Virus record (IMG/VR): IMGVR_UViG_3300021091_000116
Span: 1-50,336 of that record
Length of the DNA: 50,336 nt
Strand: one strand, 5' to 3'
Source of the DNA: a virus
Shown: positions 17,275-27,117 of the stretch, one piece after another
Layout of the letters: the number at the start of each line of letters is the position of its first letter
Position numbering within the stretch: the first letter of the stretch is position 1
The notes under the pieces: model-generated
Databases searched by the model: none
Seen by the model: only the letters and a program-made list of their open reading frames with translations
What the model was told of the DNA's origin: nothing
Position numbers and translations under genes: made by a program

Positions 17275-18282
17275 TCAGTCAAGAGCAACATTCAATGTGA
17301 TCTTGATTTGGTCACCGTTATTTTGAATGGTGTATGGACCATTTGTAAATCTTTCTGCATACATTACAGAACTATAAAGAGTTGCGGTACTTAAACCAGC
17401 ACTTGAATTTGGTGTTGCTGTCAAAGCGGGAGTAGTGTGAAACTCGTTTGCATTAGGAACAGAGAATACTGTATAAACATTAGATGTTAATGTAGTATTA
17501 CCAGTTCCGGCAGCAATGTAAAGTACATCTCCAGCAACTAGTTGGTGATTGGTTACTGCAATTTTACCAAAACTGAAGGTAACACTTGAATCAGTAGCAA
17601 CTTGAATATTATCGATAAGAACTTTATCTAAATAAATTACTTTTAATGCTCTGTCAATACCTATAACTGTAGTTCCTGTTTGAATTCCTGCGTTTCCACC
17701 AACAACCATTCCCAAAGTTAAATCGTCTACGCTTTGATCTGGATCAATTGTGATATAAGAGTTACCAATAACACCAATTACTGGATCAGTATTGTCACCC
17801 TTGGTAACTGTAGTACCGATACCAACCGAGGCATAGTGAACAACGCCTTGTACAGCAACAGGCATGTTGTTTGCACGAGTTACATAGTAACCATAAACAT
17901 CACCAGCATCTCCAGTGAATGTAAAAGTTTGTTCTGGATATGTTGCAGTTGTACCAGAACCTACTTGATTAATTCTCCAACGAGAACCATTGAGAAGAAT
18001 ACCAGTCTGAGATGTATATGTCTGATCTCCTCTATTGTTTACACAATATGGATACCCTGTGGTAGGAGCAAATCCATAAGCATTGGTATTTCCAATTCCA
18101 TATGGTTCATAATATCTGGAATCAGAAGGGACATCCGACTCAGCTGGAGTGGTGTTACTTGTAAAAAGTTTTAAAACTAAGTTTCTGGGAGACTGGTCAG
18201 CAAGACTTGCAGTGTGGTTGTTGTTTGCAACCAAGTATCTGAGTGACTCAAGTTCTCCAATATTTGGAACTAATAGTGCCAT
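17275..18282 (-). CDS. Virion structural protein (335 aa), cyanophage tail-associated type
   Basis: A conserved-looking structural protein of unknown exact role. It begins MALLVPNIGELESLRYLVAN and continues with 'PRNLVLKLFTSNTTP', a start I associate with cyanophage virion proteins in this locus. The N-terminal half has 'GSRWRINQVGSGTTATYPEQ' and 'FTFTGDAGDVYGYYVT', which suggest a beta-sandwich. The middle 'SVDDLTLGMVVGG' and the C-terminal 'VTNHQLVAGDVLYIAAG' match a small module also seen in the giant fibre and the gp7-position protein. No signal peptide or membrane segment is visible. The start is well supported by AGGGGAG eight bases before ATG 18282. A perfect TATAAATA lies about 44 bases upstream, so the gene can be transcribed on its own late in infection. 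Confidence 0.75.
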   Translation of the reverse strand: MALLVPNIGELESLRYLVANNNHTASLADQSPRNLVLKLFTSNTTPAESDVPSDSRYYEPYGIGNTNAYGFAPTTGYPYCVNNRGDQTYTSQTGILLNGSRWRINQVGSGTTATYPEQTFTFTGDAGDVYGYYVTRANNMPVAVQGVVHYASVGIGTTVTKGDNTDPVIGVIGNSYITIDPDQSVDDLTLGMVVGGNAGIQTGTTVIGIDRALKVIYLDKVLIDNIQVATDSSVTFSFGKIAVTNHQLVAGDVLYIAAGTGNTTLTSNVYTVFSVPNANEFHTTPALTATPNSSAGLSTATLYSSVMYAERFTNGPYTIQNNGDQIKITLNVALD

Positions 18283-18325
18283 TTAAACAACTCCCCTACA
18301 GGTTATGAATTTTAATAACTATCTT

Positions 18326-18333
18326 TATTTATA
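18326..18333 (-). promoter_or_regulatory. T4-type late promoter TATAAATA upstream of the 335-aa gene
   Basis: A perfect TATAAATA on the minus strand, overlapping the stop codon of the 225-aa gene (TAA at 18331-18329). A start about six bases further on leaves a leader of about 38 bases containing the strong AGGGGAG ribosome-binding site of the 335-aa gene. Confidence 0.7.
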
Positions 18334-19006
18334 ATTTTAATTTTAAAGAGATTAGAAATCTGGTAATATTATTTACAGCAATAACGTCAAAAGTGAGAAT
18401 ATCTCCAGCTGTTATTGTTTTTGTCCATCCGGTTAAATCATCATCACGAACTTTTCTTGCATTGGACATTTGTGGATATACCCCACCAACAATTGAGGTA
18501 AAAGTGGGAAATGTTGAATAACTTGACTTTTTAATGTCCAGTGTTAAATTGCCTTGTTGGTCTGATAATATCACTAAAGATTCTAAAACCCCTGTTACAT
18601 CAACAGTTAATGATCCTTTATTTCCTGTTATCATTGCAATAGATCCACTATCAATTATATAATTAATCGTTCTAGTTAAATCTGCAGTTGCGGCTAAAGC
18701 GACAATAGTGCAATCTTGACCATTTGTTGGTGCAGTTGTAAATATTATATTATTTGTGGATAAAGTATAATCTTTCCCTGGTTGTAAAATAGATCCATCA
18801 AGCATTACCAAAAGTTGTTGGTCATTAATAGGAACATAAGAAGTCGCATTTTCAGTAAGAACAAATGTTGAAATTGATCCGTTAAATTGTGAACTTATGT
18901 CATCTAAGATAATGTTACCATATTGAATTGATTTAGTAGGAATTTCATAATCAACACCAATTCTATATGCACCTGGTTCATTTAATGTTACTAAGTAATC
19001 TGTCAT
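18329..19006 (-). CDS. Virion structural protein (225 aa)
   Basis: Probably a tail or fibre-associated structural protein. The segment 'QQLLVMLDGSILQPGKDYTL' followed by 'NIIFTTAPTNGQDCTIVALA' is a beta module common in phage fibre proteins (variant 'vyldG.lq.pg.DYt...i.F..aP..g..i.i'). The same module appears in the gp7-position protein as 'SYTFQGSRVIFKEAPRKNSK'. The C-terminal half has a stretch 'NARKVRDDDLTGWTKTITAG', suggestive of a second beta domain. The start ATG overlaps the upstream stop as TAATG, with AGGAG seven bases before it. That Shine-Dalgarno is part of a short palindrome AGGAGTCTCCT. The gene is likely co-translated with the 110-aa gene. Confidence 0.7.
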   Translation of the reverse strand: MTDYLVTLNEPGAYRIGVDYEIPTKSIQYGNIILDDISSQFNGSISTFVLTENATSYVPINDQQLLVMLDGSILQPGKDYTLSTNNIIFTTAPTNGQDCTIVALAATADLTRTINYIIDSGSIAMITGNKGSLTVDVTGVLESLVILSDQQGNLTLDIKKSSYSTFPTFTSIVGGVYPQMSNARKVRDDDLTGWTKTITAGDILTFDVIAVNNITRFLISLKLKL

Positions 19007-19338
19007 TAGGAGACTCCTGGAGTTACTAAAACATTTCCTTGAACAGCTCGGGTTCTATAAGAATTTGGAGATATCAAGATAACATCATAAACATAACGAC
19101 CACCTTCAATGGAATCGGTTGCAGTAAACCCCATGGAGACAACGATTTTTCCATTAATTCTATCTGGAAAACTTAAAGTTAGTGGATATGAAGTTGAAGA
19201 TGTTGGATGTTTCCTGATAGAAGAAATACCAGTATATCCTGTTAAGTTTAATGGTGCGTTGTTGGTATTCCTGATTGTAAAGGTGGCTTGAAAGTCAACC
19301 CCTTGTTCAAGAACTAAGTTTACATTCCTTGCCGCCAT
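19006..19338 (-). CDS. Small virion structural protein (110 aa), Ig-like beta fold suspected
   Basis: A 110-aa protein starting MAARNVNLVLEQGVDFQATF. It continues with 'IRNTNNAPLNLTGYTGISSI' and ends with 'GRYVYDVILISPNSYRTRAV' and 'GNVLVTPGVS'. The pattern (Q..DF..T..i....g.plnLtGyt, then G.Y.YDv......g) resembles small Ig-like baseplate or fibre attachment domains of the BppU N-terminal kind. This is a resemblance only. The stop overlaps the next gene's start (TAATG). A CATAAATA octamer lies about 20 bases upstream. The ATG at 19338 has only a weak GGA 13 bases before it. Confidence 0.65.
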   Translation of the reverse strand: MAARNVNLVLEQGVDFQATFTIRNTNNAPLNLTGYTGISSIRKHPTSSTSYPLTLSFPDRINGKIVVSMGFTATDSIEGGRYVYDVILISPNSYRTRAVQGNVLVTPGVS

Positions 19339-19358
19339 TATGGGAATCCATTTTTAAA

Positions 19359-19366
19359 TATTTATG
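19359..19366 (-). promoter_or_regulatory. Late-promoter-like CATAAATA upstream of the 110-aa gene
   Basis: One mismatch to TATAAATA, located at the junction of the 81-aa gene stop and the 110-aa gene. The octamer would put a start about 14 bases before the ATG, which leaves little room for a ribosome-binding site. Tentative. Confidence 0.4.
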
Positions 19367-19607
19367 ATTCAGAATCCAATTTTGATAGAATCAATTTCAT
19401 CATATTTTTTAATTCATCCACATCATTTTTTAAATTCCCAAGTTGTTCAATTTTATCATTCATAGTATTAAATTGTTCAATTTCTTTTAATTTTCTTTCT
19501 TTAGTCTGCAGATATGCAGAAAACTCGTTTCCAGAACAATTTAAAATTGCTCCTGACTTAGAATCACGAAATAATCCACTATTTCCTTCTACTGGTATTA
19601 ATTCCAT
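19362..19607 (-). CDS. Small coiled-coil protein (81 aa)
   Basis: An 81-aa protein. The N-terminal third (MELIPVEGNSGLFRDSKSGA, then ILNCSGNEFSAYLQTKERKL) contains a 'R.D..SGAILN....EF..YL' pattern I associate with small cyanophage proteins in the baseplate region. The C-terminal half is charged and heptad-like (IEQLGNLKNDVDELKNMMKL), predicting a coiled coil that could form a trimer or bind another structural protein. It lies one base after the stop of the 2500-aa gene (TAA, then T, then ATG), so translation is probably coupled. Exact function unknown. Confidence 0.7.
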   Translation of the reverse strand: MELIPVEGNSGLFRDSKSGAILNCSGNEFSAYLQTKERKLKEIEQFNTMNDKIEQLGNLKNDVDELKNMMKLILSKLDSES

Positions 19608-19608
19608 A

Positions 19609-22600
19609 TTATATTGATGCTATTGCTCTCAAATCTCTTATTAAAGGAACAAAAGAAGAATTAGTTCCAGACATCAGAATTTTTATTTGGAATCCTTTAA
19701 ATTGCGGTAAGAATGAAGCTGTAAACTCATAGGATCTGAAATCTTCTTCTGAAGAAGCGGACAATACTTTTTTGTCTGGTAATCCATTATTATCTTTTGC
19801 ATTTTTAACTTGTCCATTATCATCCAAATTATTATACCCAGGGAAAAGTTCCCAAAGTGGTGCTGAATTTGAATCACCTCTAAACAATCTATAACAAACT
19901 CTGATGTCACTACTTGAATGTCTAAGTGCATCAAAATACACCTTTAAATTATCTGCTGCCTTTTCAAGACGAACAATTTTACTTAAGTAAGTAGCAGCAG
20001 TTGGATCATCAGTTAGAGAATTAACTCTGCCATCAGTTGCGTAATTTTTAACTTTTGAATTGATTCTATTTGCAATAGTAATTACATTCGTTCTATCCAA
20101 ATCTATCATTGGAGACACTTTAGTATCTTGACTAGTTAATTCTAATTCTATTGTAAAAGACTTATTTCCAGGAAAATCTTGTAAATATGTATTTTCATTG
20201 ATTTGTGATGCTACCAATCTTGGACTGGAGAGTTCATTAGTTTTTACTAAAGAAATATCTTCAAACCCCTGATCGACAAAAGAAATTAAGTTACTGTCGG
20301 GAGTTGACGCAGAGAATGTTCGTGCTTTCGCCGTAATGTTAGTTTTCTCAGGTAACATTATTTGGAAATTAGTTAAAAATGAATTAAAAGGTATATTTTG
20401 TGTTGCTTTTGGTCCTTTTGGAGATCCCATTAAAGGAACAATATCATAAGATCCGCAAGATTTATCTGCCTTGAAGAATAATTCTGGGAACCCGTTTGCG
20501 TTTCCTGTTGTTCTATCTGTTCCTCCAGTATTCATACCAACCTTAATATAATAGAAATCCAAATCATTTGGATAAATTGTTTGATTTGCAGCTGATAAAT
20601 TATGAGTTTTATTGATCCTTCTCAAAGAAACTCCATTAAGCTCATACTTGTAAACAGAAATACCGCTAGAGTAAGATCCACCAATTGTTCCGTCTACTTT
20701 TCTAGATATACCAGTTAGAGAATTAGTAGAAGTTACAACTCCAGTATATTTAATAACTTCAGTATCAATCAAAATATATCCAGGGTTCAAAGAAGATACC
20801 GGAATATTTTCAAAACTAGTAAAGATTCCAACAGAATTGACTATAATTGAATCAGTTGAAGATGCAGTATATGAGGAATTCAATGTTTGCGGTTTCAGAT
20901 CTGATTCTAATCCAGAAAGAACAACCCTATCATTCGTAGCATACATTCCATGGTTATAATGACTTACTTTAAAATGAAGTCCATCTGAGATAGTTTTGAT
21001 ATACGTAACATTGGCATTTGATAAAGAGACTGTTCCAGCAGTGCCAACATAGAATAAGATATCAGTTGAGTTTTGTTGTGGAGTTCCTTGAACTCTGTCA
21101 ATAAGTAAAGAATTGAATGCAGAGATTACCCCAATATTATTTGGTATAGAAAGAATCAGGTTGTTGCCCAAATTATCAGTTTGGCTATAATCAACTTCTA
21201 AAGCATCTCCATAAACATATCCAGTGCCACCAACAGATACGGTAGCTGCAATTGCAACTCCACCTTGTACACTCAGATTGACTTTTGCGCCGACACCGCT
21301 GCCAGTTAACGCTATTACGTTCACATTTGAATAAGTTTTAAATCCAGTCGTAAATGCAGATCCAGGAGAAGTTACTGATAACGTGCTGCCAATACCAATT
21401 GATCCGACGACACTTTTCAAATTACCCCTGAAGTTTCCGTTATTGTTTTGAAGTATTGTAACTCCACTAGTAAGATCAGTAACTTCAGAAGTAGTTAAAC
21501 TCTTTCCAAGTCCAACTATTAATGATCTGGAAATACAATCAAGTGGATTTGGCTTTAATGTAACTATCTGTCTGTTACCAACATCTAAATCTGGATTATA
21601 GAATCTAACAGTAGAAGATCCCTTATAAAAATCTGCTCTATATATTGTTAATTTAAGGTCTTCAAGTTGACTTGGATCCCATGTGGCACCATTTTGAGAT
21701 TTAAACAAAGATCCTAATAAAGGTTGTTGTGATACAATAATTTTTTCAGACTCTACTTTATTTACAGTAGTTACATCTTCTTCACCCATTCTAGAAATAA
21801 AGACGTTATATTCGTCAGACGCCGAAAGAAGAACTACTGCATATGACTTACCAGTTTCACAATAAACTGGTGAAGGAAAAGTAAATGTAGTAGCAACAGA
21901 TCCCGAATCTGAGGTTTTAACATCAACTGGATCTAAGATTATTTCGCCAAAAGGCAAAATTTCTGTAGTGGGCAAACCAGTTTGCATAGTTCTGATTTGT
22001 GCTGTAATTGGTAATCCTTTAGTATCTTTTGTCTTAAAGAAGACATCAACTTTGGTTATAAAAATTCCAGTTTCGTCAGGAACTTCAAAAGATTGTGCAA
22101 GTGGATCCACCCAACGCTGTTGTGTAATACTTCTATTCTTAAATGAAGTACTAGCAACAGTTTCCGTTTTTTCAGAAGTTAAAGTTCTTTCATCAGTTTT
22201 AGCAATTTGTTCAACTTTTGCATTTCTAATTCTTAAAGTTGTTTCTTCTGTATTATTAAGGGTTCCGGAAGAAACAAAATTAGTTGATGCAGTGCTGTCT
22301 GTAGCTCCAGATATTGTAGTGTTAATAGAACTAGTTGTAAGTGTAAATGTTTTTGTTCCGGTTTCAAAAGAAGGTGATGAAGGTAATGTTGCGTTAGGAA
22401 TAAACAATGATCCTATTAATGTTCCGGCAGAATCAGTTACTAATCTGACTTTTGTTACCTTTGCAATCGCACCACTTGTCTCACCTTTTAATTGCATATC
22501 GCTAATAATAAAACCATAATATCCAGCCGAGGATTGCAGTTCTAAAGATGCAGTGTCTAAATTCAATATTGTTGACGTGCTAGAATATGAAGAAGGTATT

Positions 22601-25600
22601 GATTCAGTAGGTATATAAGGATTTTCAGTATATACCTGGGTAGGACTGTTGTAGGGTCCATATTTATGATTTGGTTTTGCCAATCTAGCTCTTACAGCAG
22701 TAGTTCCAGAAGTTCCTTGTATTGCTTCTCCAACAGCAAATGTACCACTAACCATCTGCACTTCAACTAATTTTGGTGTTGCGTATTTATTCATATCAAC
22801 ATTATCAAAAAATGCATACATCTGAGTTTTTGGTTTCAGTCTTTTTGCAATAAACTCAACATTCCTTGATCTCATAGTATGAATAACTTCAGTAGACACT
22901 ACCTTAGTTCCCAAATTCACATAATCAAATTGTTCGCTTACTTTATATTGAATTCCCTGCCTAGATTGTTTAGTAGTTGTTAAAGTAGTTACATTAGCAA
23001 AATCAGTATATTGATCTTGATAATCAATCTTTGTCCATTCTGGAATACCTCTACCTTTTTGATATCCGCCTCTCCAACTAGTTCTACCAGTTTCTTTAGT
23101 TCCAATATAAATGGAACCCATATTTTTTCTACCTGTTTCTACGGTTCCAGTCCAAGTAGTTTCCCAAGCTCCCCACGTAATAGGTGATAATCCAGTGTTT
23201 GTATCAACCCCTAATTGTTGAATAGTTGTATTATAGGTTCCTTCCTGGTCAACTGTTTTTTTGGTTCCCTTTGTTTCAATCCAAGTATCAGTAGCAGGAT
23301 TTAATTCAATTGCACCAATCCAATTAACAACATTAAAAGGATTTACGTTTACAATTCTAGTTGCAAACTTATTTTGCAACCATTGTTTATCTGTATATTT
23401 TAAACAGACTACATCTCCAACTTTTACTGTATTTGGATTTCCCAAGTCTTTAACAAATCTCAAATCTGCATCTGGGTTAGATGTATTTGCTGCGCCAACT
23501 ACAGCTTCAGATCCAAGTAAAAGGTCAATCGAAGTTGTGTAGTGTTGTGGTCTCAAATGTCCTTCTAGGGTATCAATACTGCATTTATGATTTGGATTTC
23601 CTAAAGAACCTGCAAAATCTGATTTAAAATTATCAACAAAGAATCCGGTCTTAAATCTATCTAATCCGGTTTGACCATCCTTTAAAGTTAAATTTTTAGT
23701 GTCACTCTCTAATAAAGATAACGAAGTGTAGTATTCTACATTTTTCAGCCTATCCTCAAGTCTTGCAATGTCTTGCATTCTATAACGTTTATGCGTAGAT
23801 AATTGAACTTTTACATCGTTAGAATTGTAAACATATGGAGGCATTAAAATTGTAGCCACTTCTAATGCTGTTTCAATATCTTTAGGATTTTGTGGCTTTA
23901 ATGATGGCACACCACTACTTACAAAAAATTCTCCAAATTTATTTAAATATAGTTTATCGATTCTTCCCAGATAATAATCATAAGAAACTATGATATTTTT
24001 ATCCTTTGCTATATTAAATTGGCTTGAGTTTGTTGATGCTGAGTATGTTCTTGCCGCATATTCAAATGGAGAATAAATATTGGTTGCTTGATCATATGGT
24101 GAAACTCTGGGCCTTACATCAATAATATCATTTGCTCTGTAGGTATCAATATAAGGCAAATCATTAGAAAATCTTTCTTTATCATACGAAGTTACTGTTA
24201 CAAAATCACCAGTATCTGCTGGATCAATTACGTAGTTATGATATATAATTTTTAATTTTTTAGTTGGGGCTATGATTCCCTCTTTTCTAGTGATATATGC
24301 ATAATTTGCAATTTCACGTTCTTGTCCATAATCAATAATAAAGTCATTGATTATATTTCTATCTCCCTCAATAAATTTGACAACATTAGCGGTTAAATTT
24401 GATTCAACAAAAATAATTTTTTCATCTGCAACAAAAGAATTTTCATTGACATAAACGATTTCGATGGTATTTGATCCATTATTTTCAACTAATACAGCCA
24501 TAGCTTGACTAGATTCACCATATATCATTTCTCCTCGTTTAGAATTGAGAATATTACCATTCAAATTAGATAATTCTAATTTTGGAAGGTCCGCTTGATT
24601 TGAATCTGAAGATTCAAATATACCCATAACAAAACTAACATCTGCAACTTGTAATGAAATATTTTTATCTTGGACTCTAGTTCCATAAATTGAACTATAA
24701 GTTAATCCATCGGCCAAAGTTGTACTTGTTATTCCGGATGATGAATTTGCTGATCTAGTAATATTTAAAACTGTTGATCTATTATAGAATTTTTTTCTTG
24801 ATTTTAAACCTGTTTTTTTCAAAGTTGCAGTTAATGTTGCTGGCCCATTTGCAGTTAATTGAACTAGGTTTATAGTTCTTCCAGCACTAATTGAAAATTT
24901 AGAACTAGTTAATGGTTCATTAGTTCCATTAGAATAAACTAAAGTATAGTCTTCCTCATCAAATGGAACTAATGTAACATCTGTTCCAGATTCTAAAGTA
25001 GCAGTAAGTGCATTTGAAGATACCGTTACGTCATAAGATTTTCTAAATATAATTTCACCACTTGTTAAATCAACCGACGCAATATCCGTATTTTCGTATT
25101 CAGTAAATAAAAATGATTCTTTAGTATTAGTTAATACTGGGATAACCTTAAATACATCTGTAGAAGTTATAGAAGAAATTGATAGAGTTCCATCACAAAC
25201 TCCACTAACTGAAGTTGTGGGTTTAACAATTATTCTTTTGCCAGCAGTATTAACTTCAGAAACTATATTGTATGTTGGAACTGTTTGACCGGATTTAGTA
25301 TAAGAGATAATATCTCCGGTTTTGATACCTATTCCAAAAATAGAAGTAGAAGCTGAAATCGTACTAATTCCAGATGAGGCAGTAGAAATACTAAAAGTTG
25401 TTCCCTGCGGGGATAAAAGTAATGGTTGACTTAATAACAAATCTCCAGTAAAAGAAGTTCCATCAAGACTTACAACTTGTCTAACATCTGATAATGAATA
25501 ATCTCGTATATTAGTTACAGTTCTTGAAATTTCTACTTCATTAACCAATAATGATTCATCTTGTAAAAAAGTTCCAGATACTTGATATAAAATAAGTTGA

Positions 25601-27111
25601 TCGGTATTTGTTGCTACTTTAGCTAAATATCCAGAAGCAGAACTATTTTTACCTTCAATGAACGCAGGAAGATTTAGAGTAATTGTAGAATTGATAGTTA
25701 AATAGGTATAAGTTTGGACATCATATACCGATCCTTCAAAAATAGTCGTAGCATTTGAGTATTGTGTATTTTTTAACTTCAAATCATAAACCCTTGCAAT
25801 TCCAACTTCAATTCCAGACGCAGTTCCGGGTGTAGATGTTCGTTGAGAATATAGTTTAACTTGACTAGTCGCTCCAAATCCAACTTTTACTCCACCAAAA
25901 ACATTATTAATCTCAAGTTGATTCCCTAAACTAAAAGGTAAAGTGATATTTTTAACTGATGCTGTGGTTCTTGGTTTTGCTAAATCAAAATTAATAGTAT
26001 TTAAAGTTTCTACTTCATAGCCTCTGACATATGCTTTTCCTGGAGATATTTGAAGGGTTAATAAGTCATCTGACGGAGTGTTTCCTTGTTTAGTTAGTTG
26101 ATTATATTGGAAAACTCCATTATTACCTATTTTATTATTTAAAGATTCTTTAGCTATAACCGAATATGGTTTTACATAATAATCACCGGATTCATCATAT
26201 GTTCTTCTAGCTAATTCATCCGTTATAAGATTTGGATCTTCTTTTTTTGTAAATTTTTTTAAGATGCCGTTTTCAACTCGCATCAATTCAACAAAATTTT
26301 CATCATTAAAATCATCTAAAGATTTTTTACCCAATGTTGCTGTAATTTTTAATCTATCCGCTCCTGGGGCTGCAAAATTTGAAAATCCCCTAGCATTGTC
26401 ATAAAGATCTGGATTTGATTGAGACGCTACAGAAAGTTCTTCTAAAATATTTAAACCAATTCGATACGAAGGTAAATTTGAATATTGATCAAGAATTACT
26501 GTTTGTGCATAAACATCAATAAAAAAACCTCTAATAAAATAAACACCTTGATCAATTTTTGCAGCCGAACCAGTTTCTACCGATCCTGTTACTATTGATG
26601 TTGCAAATGATGAGTTTTCAAGTATAACTGCCGTCGTATAGTCAATATTTTCTAAAGAAATTAAATTTTCTCCATCAACAAATGTGTTTGATGAAAAATT
26701 AGTATCACTTGAACTTTGATATTTTATATAAAGAGTATAATTATCATTTTCAGATTGAGTATTTGTAATATAACTTTCTACTTTCGCAATTACCCCACTA
26801 GTTTCTCCTTTTATTAATTTTCCAACTAACTTGTCGATATAAAAAGAAACTGAAATTCCTAAGTGAGTTGGATCTATTTGGACACAAGAATATTCGGGAT
26901 CATACGCAATACTCCCAGGTATGACTACAGACCCTTCTTTAAAAAAATGTTTGCCAAATTTTTCAATTTGATTTTGCAGTATTGATTGTGACGTTGTTAA
27001 TTCTCTGGCCTGTATTGGAGTTCCGGGTTTGAATAATACTCTTTGATAACCCTTAGTTACATCAAAATCATCAAAGTATGGCGATGCATTTAAATTAGTA
27101 TTTTGTGCCAT
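19609..27111 (-). CDS. Giant baseplate structural protein with DUF4815 (2500 aa), gp9/gp10 position
   Basis: The N-terminus (MAQNTNLNASPYFDDFDVTK, then YQRVLFKPGTPIQARELTTS and ILQNQIEKFGKHFFKEGSVV) matches the DUF4815 family of cyanophage tail and baseplate proteins. It probably covers the first several hundred residues, including 'NVEYYTSLSLLESDTKNLTL' near the middle of the chain. At about residues 1665-1775, 'WVDPLAQSFEVPDETGIFIT' and 'KVDVFFKTKDTKGLPITAQI' form a beta domain often seen at the end of such proteins. After that come a 'G.GY' beta module and a C-terminal domain ending 'GFQIKILMSGTNSSFVPLIR'. It lies directly after gp8, where T4 has genes 9 and 10, so a baseplate-to-fibre connector role is inferred from position. 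Start ATG 27111; GGAG lies 12 bases upstream, inside the gp8 end. Confidence 0.8.
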   Translation of the reverse strand: MAQNTNLNASPYFDDFDVTKGYQRVLFKPGTPIQARELTTSQSILQNQIEKFGKHFFKEGSVVIPGSIAYDPEYSCVQIDPTHLGISVSFYIDKLVGKLIKGETSGVIAKVESYITNTQSENDNYTLYIKYQSSSDTNFSSNTFVDGENLISLENIDYTTAVILENSSFATSIVTGSVETGSAAKIDQGVYFIRGFFIDVYAQTVILDQYSNLPSYRIGLNILEELSVASQSNPDLYDNARGFSNFAAPGADRLKITATLGKKSLDDFNDENFVELMRVENGILKKFTKKEDPNLITDELARRTYDESGDYYVKPYSVIAKESLNNKIGNNGVFQYNQLTKQGNTPSDDLLTLQISPGKAYVRGYEVETLNTINFDLAKPRTTASVKNITLPFSLGNQLEINNVFGGVKVGFGATSQVKLYSQRTSTPGTASGIEVGIARVYDLKLKNTQYSNATTIFEGSVYDVQTYTYLTINSTITLNLPAFIEGKNSSASGYLAKVATNTDQLILYQVSGTFLQDESLLVNEVEISRTVTNIRDYSLSDVRQVVSLDGTSFTGDLLLSQPLLLSPQGTTFSISTASSGISTISASTSIFGIGIKTGDIISYTKSGQTVPTYNIVSEVNTAGKRIIVKPTTSVSGVCDGTLSISSITSTDVFKVIPVLTNTKESFLFTEYENTDIASVDLTSGEIIFRKSYDVTVSSNALTATLESGTDVTLVPFDEEDYTLVYSNGTNEPLTSSKFSISAGRTINLVQLTANGPATLTATLKKTGLKSRKKFYNRSTVLNITRSANSSSGITSTTLADGLTYSSIYGTRVQDKNISLQVADVSFVMGIFESSDSNQADLPKLELSNLNGNILNSKRGEMIYGESSQAMAVLVENNGSNTIEIVYVNENSFVADEKIIFVESNLTANVVKFIEGDRNIINDFIIDYGQEREIANYAYITRKEGIIAPTKKLKIIYHNYVIDPADTGDFVTVTSYDKERFSNDLPYIDTYRANDIIDVRPRVSPYDQATNIYSPFEYAARTYSASTNSSQFNIAKDKNIIVSYDYYLGRIDKLYLNKFGEFFVSSGVPSLKPQNPKDIETALEVATILMPPYVYNSNDVKVQLSTHKRYRMQDIARLEDRLKNVEYYTSLSLLESDTKNLTLKDGQTGLDRFKTGFFVDNFKSDFAGSLGNPNHKCSIDTLEGHLRPQHYTTSIDLLLGSEAVVGAANTSNPDADLRFVKDLGNPNTVKVGDVVCLKYTDKQWLQNKFATRIVNVNPFNVVNWIGAIELNPATDTWIETKGTKKTVDQEGTYNTTIQQLGVDTNTGLSPITWGAWETTWTGTVETGRKNMGSIYIGTKETGRTSWRGGYQKGRGIPEWTKIDYQDQYTDFANVTTLTTTKQSRQGIQYKVSEQFDYVNLGTKVVSTEVIHTMRSRNVEFIAKRLKPKTQMYAFFDNVDMNKYATPKLVEVQMVSGTFAVGEAIQGTSGTTAVRARLAKPNHKYGPYNSPTQVYTENPYIPTESIPSSYSSTSTILNLDTASLELQSSAGYYGFIISDMQLKGETSGAIAKVTKVRLVTDSAGTLIGSLFIPNATLPSSPSFETGTKTFTLTTSSINTTISGATDSTASTNFVSSGTLNNTEETTLRIRNAKVEQIAKTDERTLTSEKTETVASTSFKNRSITQQRWVDPLAQSFEVPDETGIFITKVDVFFKTKDTKGLPITAQIRTMQTGLPTTEILPFGEIILDPVDVKTSDSGSVATTFTFPSPVYCETGKSYAVVLLSASDEYNVFISRMGEEDVTTVNKVESEKIIVSQQPLLGSLFKSQNGATWDPSQLEDLKLTIYRADFYKGSSTVRFYNPDLDVGNRQIVTLKPNPLDCISRSLIVGLGKSLTTSEVTDLTSGVTILQNNNGNFRGNLKSVVGSIGIGSTLSVTSPGSAFTTGFKTYSNVNVIALTGSGVGAKVNLSVQGGVAIAATVSVGGTGYVYGDALEVDYSQTDNLGNNLILSIPNNIGVISAFNSLLIDRVQGTPQQNSTDILFYVGTAGTVSLSNANVTYIKTISDGLHFKVSHYNHGMYATNDRVVLSGLESDLKPQTLNSSYTASSTDSIIVNSVGIFTSFENIPVSSLNPGYILIDTEVIKYTGVVTSTNSLTGISRKVDGTIGGSYSSGISVYKYELNGVSLRRINKTHNLSAANQTIYPNDLDFYYIKVGMNTGGTDRTTGNANGFPELFFKADKSCGSYDIVPLMGSPKGPKATQNIPFNSFLTNFQIMLPEKTNITAKARTFSASTPDSNLISFVDQGFEDISLVKTNELSSPRLVASQINENTYLQDFPGNKSFTIELELTSQDTKVSPMIDLDRTNVITIANRINSKVKNYATDGRVNSLTDDPTAATYLSKIVRLEKAADNLKVYFDALRHSSSDIRVCYRLFRGDSNSAPLWELFPGYNNLDDNGQVKNAKDNNGLPDKKVLSASSEEDFRSYEFTASFLPQFKGFQIKILMSGTNSSFVPLIRDLRAIASI

Positions 27112-27117
27112 GTTAAG